Shown here: positions 6,041 through 15,004 of the stretch, piece after piece
Position numbering within the stretch: position 1 is the first letter of the stretch
Layout: each line of letters starts with the position of its first letter
DNA from: an uncultured Paludibacter sp.
GTDB lineage: Bacteria > Bacteroidota > Bacteroidia > Bacteroidales > Paludibacteraceae
Direction: 5' to 3'
Assembly (NCBI GenBank): GCA_937897985.1
Contig: CALCBD010000063.1
Coordinates: 1-36,897 of the forward strand
DNA: 36,897 bases
The notes under the pieces: generated by a model
Database searches by the model: none
The model's input: only the letters and a program-made list of their open reading frames with translations
Told to the model about the DNA's origin: nothing
Position numbers and translations under genes: made by a program

Positions 6041-6496
6041 ATGAAAGAACTTTATAACAGCAGCGACCTCAAAATCATGCGAGCCGCAGAAGATGCCTTA
6101 CTTACAGGACAGAACAGGGTAGAGGAGCTGAAATTATATGCTGAAAAAACCGGGGTAAAACGAATCGGAATTGCACATTGCATCGGGATGACCGGAGAGG
6201 CCCGAAAGTTAAAGGAAAAACTCGGAGATAAATTTGAAGTTTACATGGTGGACTGTAAACATGAAAGTATAAAATCGTCGGAGTTACTCGATGATATTGA
6301 GATAAAAGGCACTTCATGTAATCCGGCCGGACAGGCTGACTTTCTGGCAAAATATAATACCGAACTGAACATCAGCTTTGGTCTTTGTGTCGGGCACGAT
6401 ATTTTATTTAACATGAAATCGAAAGCGCCGGCAACCACTTTGGTTGTAAAAGACAGAGAACATCATAATAACCCTTTTCAGGAATTTAAAAAATAA
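6041..6496 (+). CDS. DUF1847-type putative metal-binding protein
   Basis: The 151-residue protein matches the DUF1847 pattern: MRAAEDAL near the start, KRIGIAHCIGMTGEARKL, VDCKHES, TSCNPAGQADFL, LCVGHDILF and KAPATTLVVKDRE. Four Cys sit in these conserved positions. The N-terminal CxxC-type cluster I recall from many family members is missing here. The family has no established reaction; metal or Fe-S binding is assumed from the Cys. The ATG at 6041 is chosen because it follows the rhodanese stop by 7 nt; an upstream in-frame ATG at 5987 would overlap the rhodanese. The following thioredoxin gene begins 6 nt after its stop. Confidence 0.8.
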   Translation: MKELYNSSDLKIMRAAEDALLTGQNRVEELKLYAEKTGVKRIGIAHCIGMTGEARKLKEKLGDKFEVYMVDCKHESIKSSELLDDIEIKGTSCNPAGQADFLAKYNTELNISFGLCVGHDILFNMKSKAPATTLVVKDREHHNNPFQEFKK

Positions 6497-6502
6497 AAAA
6501 AC

Positions 6503-6913
6503 ATGCAAACATTTTTAATCATTATCGCTATTGTGTTGGGGGCATTTGTATTATTGAACATATATGCCCGTGCAAAAATGAAAAATATGCCAAAAGTTGC
6601 TGACAGCGACAAACTACTTACACTGACCGACAAAAACTTTAATCAGCAAACCAAAGGAAAATTAGTATTGGTCGACTTTTGGGCCGAATGGTGTGCACCC
6701 TGCCGTATGATGGCTCCTGTTCTGAACGATCTGGCCAACGATTTGCCGGAAGGAAAATATGTAGGCAAAGTAAATATTGAAACCTACCAGTCAATGGCAC
6801 ATCGTTTCAACGTTCGAAACATTCCGACACTCATCCTTTTTAAAGATGGCAAAGAAGTGAACCGGTTTGTGGGAGTAAAAACGAAGGATTTTCTGCTCAA
6901 AGCAATGAAATAA
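6503..6913 (+). CDS. Membrane-anchored thioredoxin
   Basis: The 136-residue protein has an N-terminal transmembrane segment (about 3-21) and then a thioredoxin domain (about 40-136). The active site is the canonical WCAPC (C64, C67) and the cis-Pro motif is RNIPTLILF. No signal-peptidase site is obvious after the helix, and KxK residues follow it, so the sidedness is unclear. It sits between the DUF1847 and flavoprotein genes with very short gaps. It may relay electrons to the rhodanese or to the cluster's substrate. Confidence 0.87.
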   Translation: MQTFLIIIAIVLGAFVLLNIYARAKMKNMPKVADSDKLLTLTDKNFNQQTKGKLVLVDFWAEWCAPCRMMAPVLNDLANDLPEGKYVGKVNIETYQSMAHRFNVRNIPTLILFKDGKEVNRFVGVKTKDFLLKAMK

Positions 6914-6936
6914 TTTAGCATTTAACATTTATAGAA

Positions 6937-8103
6937 ATGAAAAAAGTATTGATTTTAGGCGGTGGCTTTGCCGGAGCAGAAACTGCCATTCAGCTGCAGA
7001 AAAGTAAACAGTTTGAAGTTACCCTTATCTCTGACCGGGACTATTTATTTATATATCCGATTTCAATCTGGGTACCTACACATGAATTGAATTTTGATCA
7101 GACACAAATCAAATTAGCCGATATTCAAAAAAAACACGGATTTAATCTGATTATCGACAGGCTGACAGGAATCAAAGCATCGGAGAACAAAGTAACACTC
7201 GAAACACAGGAGCTTACGTATGATTATCTGGTAGTTGCCATTGGTTCGGGGAAGATGCAACCAAAAGGAATTGAATTTACAACAACAATATGTGGACAGC
7301 CGCAACAAACCCTGCAACTCAGAGACCGGTTAGATGCTCTGATTTTAAAAGGTAGTGGTAAAATTGCCATTGGTTTTGGAGGAAATCCGAAAGATAAATC
7401 GGCGCTGCGCGGAGGACCCGGATTTGAGATATTGTTCAACATCAATCATTATCTCAGAAAAAAAGGAATACGCAATAACTTTGAACTGACCATGTTTGCA
7501 CCGATGGAACAACCAGGAGCAAGAATGGGCAAAAAAGCCATGAACGCCATTTACAAGATGCTGAATGAGGAAAACATAAAAAGCCATTTCGGCAAAAAAA
7601 TTACTGAATTTACAGAAGACGGGATTATTTTTGAAGACAACAGCAAATTAGAGGCTGATTTAACTATGTTCATTGCAGCCGGTGCCGGCCCGGCGGTGCT
7701 GAAAAACACCGATTTACCTTTGTCTGAAGCCGGATTTATTAAAATCAATGATTTTAATCAGGTGGCTGAATTCCCGAATGTATTTGCAATCGGCGATACT
7801 GCTGCCTATGAAGGTCCTGATTGGACTGCTAAACAAGGCCACATCGCTGAAATAATGGGAAGAAACGCAGCTCATAACATCATTCAGTTAGAAAATAATT
7901 CGGACCGGCTGAAAGGATATCAGGCTCATCTGAACATTTTATGTGTAATGGACATGGGCAACGGCGCAGCTTTTGTTTACCGCGACAGCAAAAAAGAAAT
8001 AATGATTCCCCTTCCGGTTGTTGGTCACTGGCTGAAACACGCATGGGGAAAATATGCCAAATGGACCAAACTGGGAAAAATAAGTCGGTTACCCGGCATG
8101 TAG
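6937..8103 (+). CDS. SQR/NDH-2-type FAD oxidoreductase
   Basis: The 388-residue flavoprotein opens with the FAD dinucleotide-binding motif LGGGFAGAETAIQL. It also has the second FAD motif FPNVFAIGDTAAY and the amphipathic Trp/Lys-rich C-terminus (HWLKHAWGKYAKWTKLGK) that anchors sulfide:quinone reductases and type II NADH dehydrogenases to membranes. It has two Cys, C119 and C336. C336 lies in NILCVMDMGNGAAFVY, a position where SQR and flavocytochrome c sulfide dehydrogenases carry an active-site Cys. Oxidation of sulfide or a persulfide to quinol is therefore plausible but not proven. It is the last gene of the cluster, 23 nt after the thioredoxin. Confidence 0.78.
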   Translation: MKKVLILGGGFAGAETAIQLQKSKQFEVTLISDRDYLFIYPISIWVPTHELNFDQTQIKLADIQKKHGFNLIIDRLTGIKASENKVTLETQELTYDYLVVAIGSGKMQPKGIEFTTTICGQPQQTLQLRDRLDALILKGSGKIAIGFGGNPKDKSALRGGPGFEILFNINHYLRKKGIRNNFELTMFAPMEQPGARMGKKAMNAIYKMLNEENIKSHFGKKITEFTEDGIIFEDNSKLEADLTMFIAAGAGPAVLKNTDLPLSEAGFIKINDFNQVAEFPNVFAIGDTAAYEGPDWTAKQGHIAEIMGRNAAHNIIQLENNSDRLKGYQAHLNILCVMDMGNGAAFVYRDSKKEIMIPLPVVGHWLKHAWGKYAKWTKLGKISRLPGM

Positions 8104-8294
8104 ACAGATAGCTCATAAAAAAATTGGTAAAAAAAAATCAACGCAAAAAAACATTTTTCCCGGCTGTTTCGGGAGTATCACTTTATGCTGCCATATAAAC
8201 GACCCAAATACGGAAAAGCTTTTAATAATTGATTTATTTGCTCAGGTTCAACGTTTACGGAATTTATATAAATATTAATTTTTTTCTTTGTATT

Positions 8295-8348
8295 CTCCGT
8301 GCCTCCGTGGTTTTTAAGATTCACCACAGAGGCACAAAAGGCACAGAG
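8295..8348. repeat. Inverted CACAGAGGCACAGAG-type dispersed element
   Basis: CTCCGTGCCTCCGTGG at 8295-8310 is matched in inverse orientation by CCACAGAGGCAC and AGGCACAGAG at 8324-8348, with an extra internal GGCACAAA unit in the right arm. The resulting hairpin contains short direct repeats. Similar CACAGAGGCACAGAG words are common between genes in many bacterial genomes. Confidence 0.55.
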
Positions 8349-8459
8349 TTGGATTTTTAAAATAATTTCAACCCCAGATTCGCATTAATAATTTTCATGC
8401 AGGCAATGTCATAAGAAAATTACTACAAATAATAAATTCAATCAAAATTTTTGTGTCGG

Positions 8460-8501
8460 AATAATTAGTTAGCCATCAAAAAAACAAAGACACTAATTAT
8501 T
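8460..8501. promoter_or_regulatory. Perfect 10-bp inverted repeat upstream of a mini-ORF
   Basis: AATAATTAGT (8460-8469) and ACTAATTATT (8492-8501) are exact reverse complements 22 nt apart, ending 5 nt before the mini-ORF ATG. They could be an operator or leader hairpin, although AT-rich repeats also arise by chance. Confidence 0.3.
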
Positions 8502-8506
8502 ACATT

Positions 8507-8590
8507 ATGAGACAATTAATACAGATTCCACATCCAATTGCGACAAAAAAAGCAGCAATCGTTAAAATATTTAGTCAACAACCAAAGTAA
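8507..8590 (+). CDS. Possible 27-residue peptide ORF, unknown
   Basis: An ATG at 8507 opens a 27-codon frame ending TAA at 8588-8590. The peptide is basic, beginning MRQLIQIPHPIATKKAA and ending SQQPK. It follows an inverted repeat and precedes the beta-helix gene by 95 nt. No family is recognised. It may be a leader peptide or chance. Confidence 0.2.
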   Translation: MRQLIQIPHPIATKKAAIVKIFSQQPK

Positions 8591-8625
8591 ACAGAAAAAT
8601 GCAGAACAGTTAATAAAAAAATCAC

Positions 8626-8633
8626 TATGTTTG
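8626..8633 (+). promoter_or_regulatory. Possible -7 box for the beta-helix gene
   Basis: TATGTTTG fits TAnnTTTG and lies 52 nt before the ATG at 8686. No TTTG is found 19-20 nt upstream, so only half of the promoter consensus is met. Confidence 0.4.
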
Positions 8634-8685
8634 TAGAGACATAAAAAATCACTACCGGACAAATTATTTTGAAAAGACATTTTGC

Positions 8686-11682
8686 ATGAAAAAAAATCAA
8701 TTGCTTTTTGGGATACTGATTTTCTGTTCTACCATATTAAATGCTCAGAATAATAGCTGTAAATACACCATTACGCTCCAACAAAACTATATCGACGGAT
8801 CAAAACTCAATATTCTGCCCGGAGACACAATTTGTATTGAGTCAGGGGCAAGGCTGAGTCTGAAACTGATTAATTTTCACGGATCAGCCGACAAATATAT
8901 TGTTTTCAGAAACTCGGGAGGGGCTGTTGTTGTAAGTAACAACACATTAGCTTATGGCATATCAATTGAAAATTCGAGCTTCTTTCGTTTTACAGGAACC
9001 GGTAGCAGCCAGTATAAATACGGCATCAGGATACTCGGCACAAAATCGGGAGCAAGCGGACTCAGTGTGGGAAATTTGAGTACCAACTTCGAAATCGACC
9101 ATATTGAAATTGCCAACACCGGATTTGCCGGCATATTTTCGAAAACTGATCCGGTTTGTGATTTATCCAAAAACAGAGGGAACTTCACTCAATATCAGTC
9201 AGTTTATCACGACAACTACATTCACAACACAGGTGGCGAAGGAATGTACATTGGCCATTCATTCTATTCGGGCTGGACCACAACCTGCGGGAGTGACACG
9301 GTAATGCTTTATCCTTCGGAACTTAAAGGAGTAAGAATTTATAACAATCTGGTAGATAGTGCCGGATGGGATGGGATACAGGTTGGTTGTGCCACAGCTG
9401 ATTGTGAAGTGTACGGCAATAAAGTAACCAATTACGGCACAGCAAAAGTTGGTGCCCAACAAACCGGAATTCAGATTGGGGGAGGGACGACCGGTAAATG
9501 TTACAACAACAAAATCATTAATGGTTCGGGAATGGGTATTGCCGTTTTCGGAATTGGCAACAACGACATTTACAACAATATAGTAGTGAATGCGGGATAC
9601 AATTATTATCCCAACGACTCAACCGTCAGAATCTACGGAATTTACTGTGATGACCGGGCAACTATTCCGGGCAGTTCCTTCAATTTTTACAACAACACGA
9701 TTGTCAACTCAAAGTCAGATGGCATAAGATTTACAAGTATTGCGAGCCGAAACAACCGTTTTTACAATAACATCGTTGTGCATCCTGGGTCCTGTCTGAG
9801 TTATAAGAAAATTCCGGCTCAATCAGGTTATATCAATACCGGAGCTAAAAGCGGTGTTGATGCACTTATAGCAAACAACTATTTTTATAAAGATGCGACA
9901 CAAATTCTGTTTGCCGATACACTGAATAACGACTATCATCTGACCAGAAACTCACCTGCAATCGACGCAGGAATGAATCTGAGTTGTTTTGGAATCAACA
10001 TCGATCATGAAAATCTGCCTCGCCCGTTAGGAAGCGGTTTCGACATTGGGGCTTATGAATTTAAACCCTACAAAAGTTTTCATATCACTGCCGATCAAAC
10101 CAATGTGGATGCAACCGGATTAAATATCCAACCCGGCGATACAATTTATCTGGATGCAGGAAAAAAAAGATCGCTGCGACTAATGAATTTTCATGGTACT
10201 CCCACCGAACAAATCGTTTTCAAAAATTACGGAGGTGAGGTAGTCATACAAAATAATGACATGTTTTACGGGCTGAAAATCGGGAACTCAGGTTATTTCA
10301 GATTGACCGGAACCGGAACTGCCGGAACAAAATACGGCATCAGAATACTCGGCACTCCGGAAGGCACCGCCGGTCTTTCGGTCGACGATGGAAGTACAAA
10401 CTTCGAGGTGGATCACATTGAGGTGGCTAATACAGGCTGGGCAGGCATACTTTCAAGAACAAATGCGACCTGTGACCTGACAATGAACCGAAACAATTTT
10501 ACCCAGTACCAAACAGTTTTTCACGACAACTATATCCATAATACAACAGGTGAAGGACTGTTGATCGGACATTTCAATTATTTCGGGATTCCTTCTGTCT
10601 GTGGCAGTGAAAGCGTCACTCTTTACCCGAGCGAACTTAAAGGTGTACGAATTTTTAACAATATAGTTGACAGTGCCTATTGTGATGGAGTCTGGATCAG
10701 CAGCGCCACCAGCGACTGTGAAGTATATGGAAATAATATCACAAATTATGGTCTTGTACGTGGTGTTACACCCAAAAGCGGGATATTGTTCGGATCAGGG
10801 AGTACCGGTCATTGCTACAACAATTACATAGCAAACGGAGCCGGAAACGGCATTACTTTGAATGGGACAGGAAACAGCAAAGTTTACAATAATATCATCG
10901 CGAATGCAGGTCTCACCTATTTCCCTGCCGACTCAACAAGGAGAGCCTACGGAATTATCTGCGAAGACAAAAGCACCATCAGTGGTCAGTCATTTTGTTT
11001 TTACAACAATACAATTGTAAGTCCGAAAACGGATGGCATCCGTTTCGCAAGTACACTAAGCCGGAATAATAAATTTTTTAACAACATCATTATCAAACCG
11101 GGTTCGTTGCTGAGTTATAAAAAATACTATCCGAATCAGAGCCCTTATATTAACACAACAACCAGGTCCGGAATCAGTGCTGAGTTATCAAACAATTTCC
11201 TTTCAGCCACTTATACCGACATACTTTTTGAGGACTCGCTGAGCAACTACAGGTTACTGAATAATTCACCGGCAATCAACGCGGGAATAAATCTTGTAAA
11301 TGAGGGAATTGCCTGTGATTTTGATTTCCTGAGCCGAAACGATGGCATTTTTGATATCGGGGCATTTGAATACAGGCAAAATTCAGCGCTCAAATCCATG
11401 GTTGGCAGACAAAACCCATCATTTAACGGCGACTATATTACCGGAAATGCCATCGACGATATAAAAGTAACTTCCATAAATAATCAGATAAGTTTAACGA
11501 CCACATCTGACGAACTGAAGGCTGACATAACCGTATATGACATGATGGGACATTTGATTTACAGCAAAAACAATGTTCAGATTAACTCGGCAACATTAAA
11601 TATCAACCTGAAAAAAGGGATTTATTATTTCAAAATTAACTATAACTCATTCATACAGACAAAAAAGGTACTCATACAATAA
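8686..11682 (+). CDS. Secreted double beta-helix protein with T9SS sorting domain
   Basis: The 998-residue product begins with a signal peptide (cut near LNA/Q, residue 20-21). It then has two homologous halves, about 24-461 and 463-895. Each starts with a strand-rich segment containing GDTI and NFHG, then KYGIRILGT, NFE(I/V)DHIE(I/V)ANTG, HDNYIHNT, YPSELKGVRI(Y/F)NN(L/I)VDSA and SDGIRF-type turns. Each ends FDIGA(Y/F)E(Y/F). The repeating YNN/DNY turns are those of right-handed parallel beta-helices (pectate-lyase-like, polysaccharide lyases, epimerases or binding proteins). The last 80 residues, ending IYYFKINYNSFIQTKKVLIQ, form a type A T9SS sorting domain, so it should be on the cell surface or released. 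No catalytic triad was identified. It stands next to the glucan locus but convergent to the regulator, so membership in that locus is uncertain. Confidence 0.85.
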   Translation: MKKNQLLFGILIFCSTILNAQNNSCKYTITLQQNYIDGSKLNILPGDTICIESGARLSLKLINFHGSADKYIVFRNSGGAVVVSNNTLAYGISIENSSFFRFTGTGSSQYKYGIRILGTKSGASGLSVGNLSTNFEIDHIEIANTGFAGIFSKTDPVCDLSKNRGNFTQYQSVYHDNYIHNTGGEGMYIGHSFYSGWTTTCGSDTVMLYPSELKGVRIYNNLVDSAGWDGIQVGCATADCEVYGNKVTNYGTAKVGAQQTGIQIGGGTTGKCYNNKIINGSGMGIAVFGIGNNDIYNNIVVNAGYNYYPNDSTVRIYGIYCDDRATIPGSSFNFYNNTIVNSKSDGIRFTSIASRNNRFYNNIVVHPGSCLSYKKIPAQSGYINTGAKSGVDALIANNYFYKDATQILFADTLNNDYHLTRNSPAIDAGMNLSCFGINIDHENLPRPLGSGFDIGAYEFKPYKSFHITADQTNVDATGLNIQPGDTIYLDAGKKRSLRLMNFHGTPTEQIVFKNYGGEVVIQNNDMFYGLKIGNSGYFRLTGTGTAGTKYGIRILGTPEGTAGLSVDDGSTNFEVDHIEVANTGWAGILSRTNATCDLTMNRNNFTQYQTVFHDNYIHNTTGEGLLIGHFNYFGIPSVCGSESVTLYPSELKGVRIFNNIVDSAYCDGVWISSATSDCEVYGNNITNYGLVRGVTPKSGILFGSGSTGHCYNNYIANGAGNGITLNGTGNSKVYNNIIANAGLTYFPADSTRRAYGIICEDKSTISGQSFCFYNNTIVSPKTDGIRFASTLSRNNKFFNNIIIKPGSLLSYKKYYPNQSPYINTTTRSGISAELSNNFLSATYTDILFEDSLSNYRLLNNSPAINAGINLVNEGIACDFDFLSRNDGIFDIGAFEYRQNSALKSMVGRQNPSFNGDYITGNAIDDIKVTSINNQISLTTTSDELKADITVYDMMGHLIYSKNNVQINSATLNINLKKGIYYFKINYNSFIQTKKVLIQ

Positions 11683-11718
11683 GTTAAAACTGAGTCAGCA
11701 ATGACAGGTCAATTTTAT

Positions 11719-11742
11719 AAATACCACGTAATTTAGGTATTT
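11719..11742. terminator. Weak hairpin between convergent genes
   Basis: AAATACC (11719-11725) and GGTATTT (11736-11742) form a 7-bp stem with a 10-nt loop in the 136-nt gap between the beta-helix gene and the convergent regulator gene. There is no T-run on either side, so termination here is uncertain. Confidence 0.3.
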
Positions 11743-11818
11743 GCTGAAAGCGTTGAAACAAAGCTCAACAACATCAGACCAAGCTGATAACACTGACAAA
11801 CAATACACTAAATCAGAT

Positions 11819-14707
11819 CTAAAATTTCTGCAGAAAATCAGACAGGTTAGCTTCGCGGTTCAGATTCAGTTTTTTCCTGATTCTGTACCTGTTCGTTTCG
11901 ATACTGCGTACCGACATATTCAGCAACGGAGCCATATCTTTGGATGACAAATCCATTTTGATATAGGCACAAATTTTTTTGTCGGTCACATTAAGTTCGG
12001 GATAACTTTCGCTAAGCCGTTTAAGATAATTCTCATAAACCAGGTCGAAATTTTCCTCGAAACGTTTCCAGTTTTTATCATGTTCAATGTTCTGTTTGAT
12101 ATTACGCTCCATTTTGCCAAGGCGCGACAATACGGTTGTTGCATCACCGTTTTTCTTTAACTCCTCGGTAGCTTTGGCAATATTGTCGGCAATTTCAATC
12201 AGCATTTCGTTTTTTCGTATCAGGTTCATTGTCGAGCTTGCAAGTTCCTGAGCCTTATGACGCAGTTCGTACTGTAACTGTTGATTTTTGAGCTCCTTAA
12301 TCTCTCTTTTTTTAGCCTGATCTTCAGCTTCATACATTTTCTTTTGTTCCTGAATTTCAATTTCCTTAATTTTTTCCATTTCACGGGCACCTTTTTTCGA
12401 CCTGTGATTTACATATCTGATAAGTGAAATAACACCAGCAATCAGAACTAAAAAATAAACGATAAATGCAATGGTTGATTCGTACCAGGCAGGAGCAATT
12501 CTGAATTCATAAGTCAATACAGCTTCTTTTGCTTCAAGCAAACAACGGGCTTTTACTTTAAAAACATAGGTTCCACGCGGTAGTTTGTTATATTCCTTTG
12601 TATTATCAGTTGAATACTCCGACCATGTTTTATCATAATTTTCAAGCATATAGCTGTATTTAACCAACCCTTCACTCCGGTATTCGGGTGCATTGAATTC
12701 GAACCTGACTGAATTATGACTATTGGGAAAAATCTCACTTTTTCCGGGATTGGCATAAATGCGCCGGGCTTCGTTATCCGAATAATTATCTTTTGTAGCT
12801 ATTATACTATTGATAAGGACTTTGAATGTTGACTTAGTGTCGGGAATTTTGCCCGATTTTATCCAGCTGAATCCTTCTTCCGTATTCAGAATAATATTAT
12901 TGTCATTGATAAAATTAAAATGCTCGAACCCGATAATTATCTTTGGCTGCAAAACTCTGTATGTCAGCGAGTCGATAGAATACGAGCCATTAACCTGCTT
13001 TCTTGCCAATCCGATAAACCTGCCCGAAACACACCAGACATCACCGTTGGGACATTCATGCAGACGGATATTTCCGGGGACTGTACCAAAAAGCTGATTC
13101 CATTTTTGGTAGGGTAACATTTTATCCTGTTTTTTATTAAACGTATAAAATCCACGATTAGAAGAAAAAATCAATTCATTACCAACACGAAAAACAGTAT
13201 TCAGCTGGTCACCCGGAAGACCTTTTCGGGTTCCGTACAAAGTAACATTGGTAATACTGTCCATTGAAGCATTAAACGTGAGATGATACAAACCACGCAG
13301 CCAATGGCTGAACCAAACGCTACCATCATTATCCACCTCGAACATTGGGCTCGATTCGTTAAATTTGCCTTTAATGAAATGAGAAAATTTCCATTTGCCA
13401 TTCGTTTTTTTCAGAATGAACAAGCCCTGATACGAGCAACCTATAATCATATCAGGATGATTGATAAGTGGTTTGAAAGTCCATGTCCCTGAGAGGCCCT
13501 GTATTCGCTCAACCGATTTGTTGTTTACAATGAAAGCTCCCTGATCATCACCGCAAAAAAGCGTGTTATCAATCCCCGAGAGACACCATACCTGTCCTTC
13601 CATGCCCTTCATAATTTCCAGATGCAAAGGTTCGTCATTATTCTGAACCGGATATGAAGTAGTGTAAAGTCCCTGATTAGTTCCGAAATACAGAATATTA
13701 TTTTTAAGAAACGATGTATAGCCGGCACCATATAAGTTGTTTGTTCCAAAAAGATTCCTGATCGGACTATTAAGCATCACATAATCAATACCATTATCGA
13801 GTCCGAGCCACAGATTTTGCTGATTATCAAACTCAGCGCTTAAAACAGTATTATTTTGCAGGCCGGTGTAAGTATTGATAAATTGAATATTGCCATCAGC
13901 GATATTCTGAATCACCACACCACGCTGAACAGTTCCGTATACAATCTGTCTACCGTTAGTTGTTGCGCAGAACACCTGATTTTGTTTAAGAAACCTATCG
14001 ACGCCGGTATTGAAAGGAACAATGGAGAGTCCGTCGTAAAGAAAAACTCCATCGAAGCTTGTAACGATTAAAACTTCATTTTTTGAAAAAGGCAAAATAC
14101 TGCAAACCTTTTTATTGATCAAAACTTCAGAACCCTGTACACGCACAAACAAACTTCCGTTCAGCATGAACAGACCATTCTGACGACTGGCCACAAAAAG
14201 AATATTGTGAACCACAGCCGATGCATCTATTTTATACCCAAAATCAAATTTTTTTACCGATTTCTGATCGTAAACATAAATAATTTTTTCACCCTGAAAA
14301 TATATCAGTCTGTCGTTTTTGTGAATATTATAAAGTTCATTGGATCCGGCAGGTTTAATATTCAGAAATTCGGACAGGGAATAATATTGCATAAATCCGT
14401 TTTTATCTTTCCTGAAATAACCAAATTCATTAAAGGTGGAAGCATAAAACTTTCCATATCCATCATAAAGAATAGAGCGGACATTGGTTCCGTTTTTAAT
14501 AGGAGTGACACTCCAGTTCTTGCCATCAAAAACGAGCAACCCGTTATTATTGGCGAAGTACATTTTATTTTGTCTGTCCTGAGTTATGCCCCAGTTCTGA
14601 GTACCTGAAGCATAATCTTTCCGGCTGAAGTTACGTACCAGTGGCTGTAAAGCGAAGGCTTGAATTAAAAAAATATTCAGAAAAAATAAAACGACTGCTT
14701 TTTTCAT
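11819..14707 (-). CDS. One-component membrane sensor: beta-propeller, Y_Y_Y domain, LuxR-type HTH
   Basis: The 962-residue protein has a signal peptide (MKKAVVLFFLNIFLIQAFA). A long periplasmic beta-propeller made of Reg_prop-like blades follows (about 30-640, with motifs such as GITQDRQNKMYFANNNGLLVF). Next is a Y_Y_Y domain (about 670-740, ending LTYEFRIAPAWYES), one transmembrane helix (about 744-766), a coiled coil rich in K/E/Q (about 775-850) and a C-terminal LuxR-type HTH (about 900-955: TDKKICAYIKMDLSSKDMA, then SVRSIETNRYRIRKKL). There is no histidine kinase or receiver domain, so ligand binding in the periplasm must act directly on the cytoplasmic DNA-binding end. It is divergent from the glucan genes and probably controls them in response to a beta-glucan oligosaccharide (inference from position and from related Bacteroidota sensors). 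Confidence 0.87.
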   Translation of the reverse strand: MKKAVVLFFLNIFLIQAFALQPLVRNFSRKDYASGTQNWGITQDRQNKMYFANNNGLLVFDGKNWSVTPIKNGTNVRSILYDGYGKFYASTFNEFGYFRKDKNGFMQYYSLSEFLNIKPAGSNELYNIHKNDRLIYFQGEKIIYVYDQKSVKKFDFGYKIDASAVVHNILFVASRQNGLFMLNGSLFVRVQGSEVLINKKVCSILPFSKNEVLIVTSFDGVFLYDGLSIVPFNTGVDRFLKQNQVFCATTNGRQIVYGTVQRGVVIQNIADGNIQFINTYTGLQNNTVLSAEFDNQQNLWLGLDNGIDYVMLNSPIRNLFGTNNLYGAGYTSFLKNNILYFGTNQGLYTTSYPVQNNDEPLHLEIMKGMEGQVWCLSGIDNTLFCGDDQGAFIVNNKSVERIQGLSGTWTFKPLINHPDMIIGCSYQGLFILKKTNGKWKFSHFIKGKFNESSPMFEVDNDGSVWFSHWLRGLYHLTFNASMDSITNVTLYGTRKGLPGDQLNTVFRVGNELIFSSNRGFYTFNKKQDKMLPYQKWNQLFGTVPGNIRLHECPNGDVWCVSGRFIGLARKQVNGSYSIDSLTYRVLQPKIIIGFEHFNFINDNNIILNTEEGFSWIKSGKIPDTKSTFKVLINSIIATKDNYSDNEARRIYANPGKSEIFPNSHNSVRFEFNAPEYRSEGLVKYSYMLENYDKTWSEYSTDNTKEYNKLPRGTYVFKVKARCLLEAKEAVLTYEFRIAPAWYESTIAFIVYFLVLIAGVISLIRYVNHRSKKGAREMEKIKEIEIQEQKKMYEAEDQAKKREIKELKNQQLQYELRHKAQELASSTMNLIRKNEMLIEIADNIAKATEELKKNGDATTVLSRLGKMERNIKQNIEHDKNWKRFEENFDLVYENYLKRLSESYPELNVTDKKICAYIKMDLSSKDMAPLLNMSVRSIETNRYRIRKKLNLNREANLSDFLQKF

Positions 14708-14908
14708 AACTTTTTATTTAAAATTTCAGAATGACTCTGCTTAAAAACATTCAATATTAGCAATATTTGAGGTTTTGATTGTACTGTTGAAATATGTTTT
14801 GCAACACATTATTATCTATACTATTGTATTTCTGCATATTAACAAATTAATTAATGAGGTTTTGCGTAGTATTTAAAATTCAAAATCGTATTTATGTGTG
14901 GCAAAAAA

Positions 14909-14940
14909 TTTGGGTCAGGAAGAAATCACAACTAAATTTG
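14909..14940 (+). promoter_or_regulatory. Consensus promoter of the beta-glucan locus
   Basis: TTTG at 14909-14912, a 20-nt spacer and TAAATTTG at 14933-14940 match the Bacteroidota consensus exactly. The start of transcription would be near 14947, leaving a leader of about 58 nt before the ATG at 15005. The divergent regulator starts at 14707, so the 297-nt gap is the natural place for its operator, though I found no clear palindrome there. Confidence 0.72.
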
Positions 14941-15004
14941 CCAATGTGAAAGTGTTCAATTTCTTTATATAAATATCAGTTTTAAATCATTAAAAATTAT
15001 CACG

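Larger units (their letters stand above)
8104..8685. other. 582-nt intergenic region with repeats and a mini-ORF
   Basis: This AT-rich gap separates the thiol cluster from the beta-helix gene. It holds an inverted G+C-rich repeat (8295-8348), a perfect 10-bp inverted repeat (8460-8469 and 8492-8501), a 27-codon ORF (8507-8590) and a possible -7 box (8626-8633). I see no clear terminator for the upstream cluster. Confidence 0.6.

Noticed and set aside
11741..11947. 68-codon plus-strand frame at the convergent junction
   Set aside because: Most of it is antisense to the HTH-coding end of the regulator, and it resembles no family.
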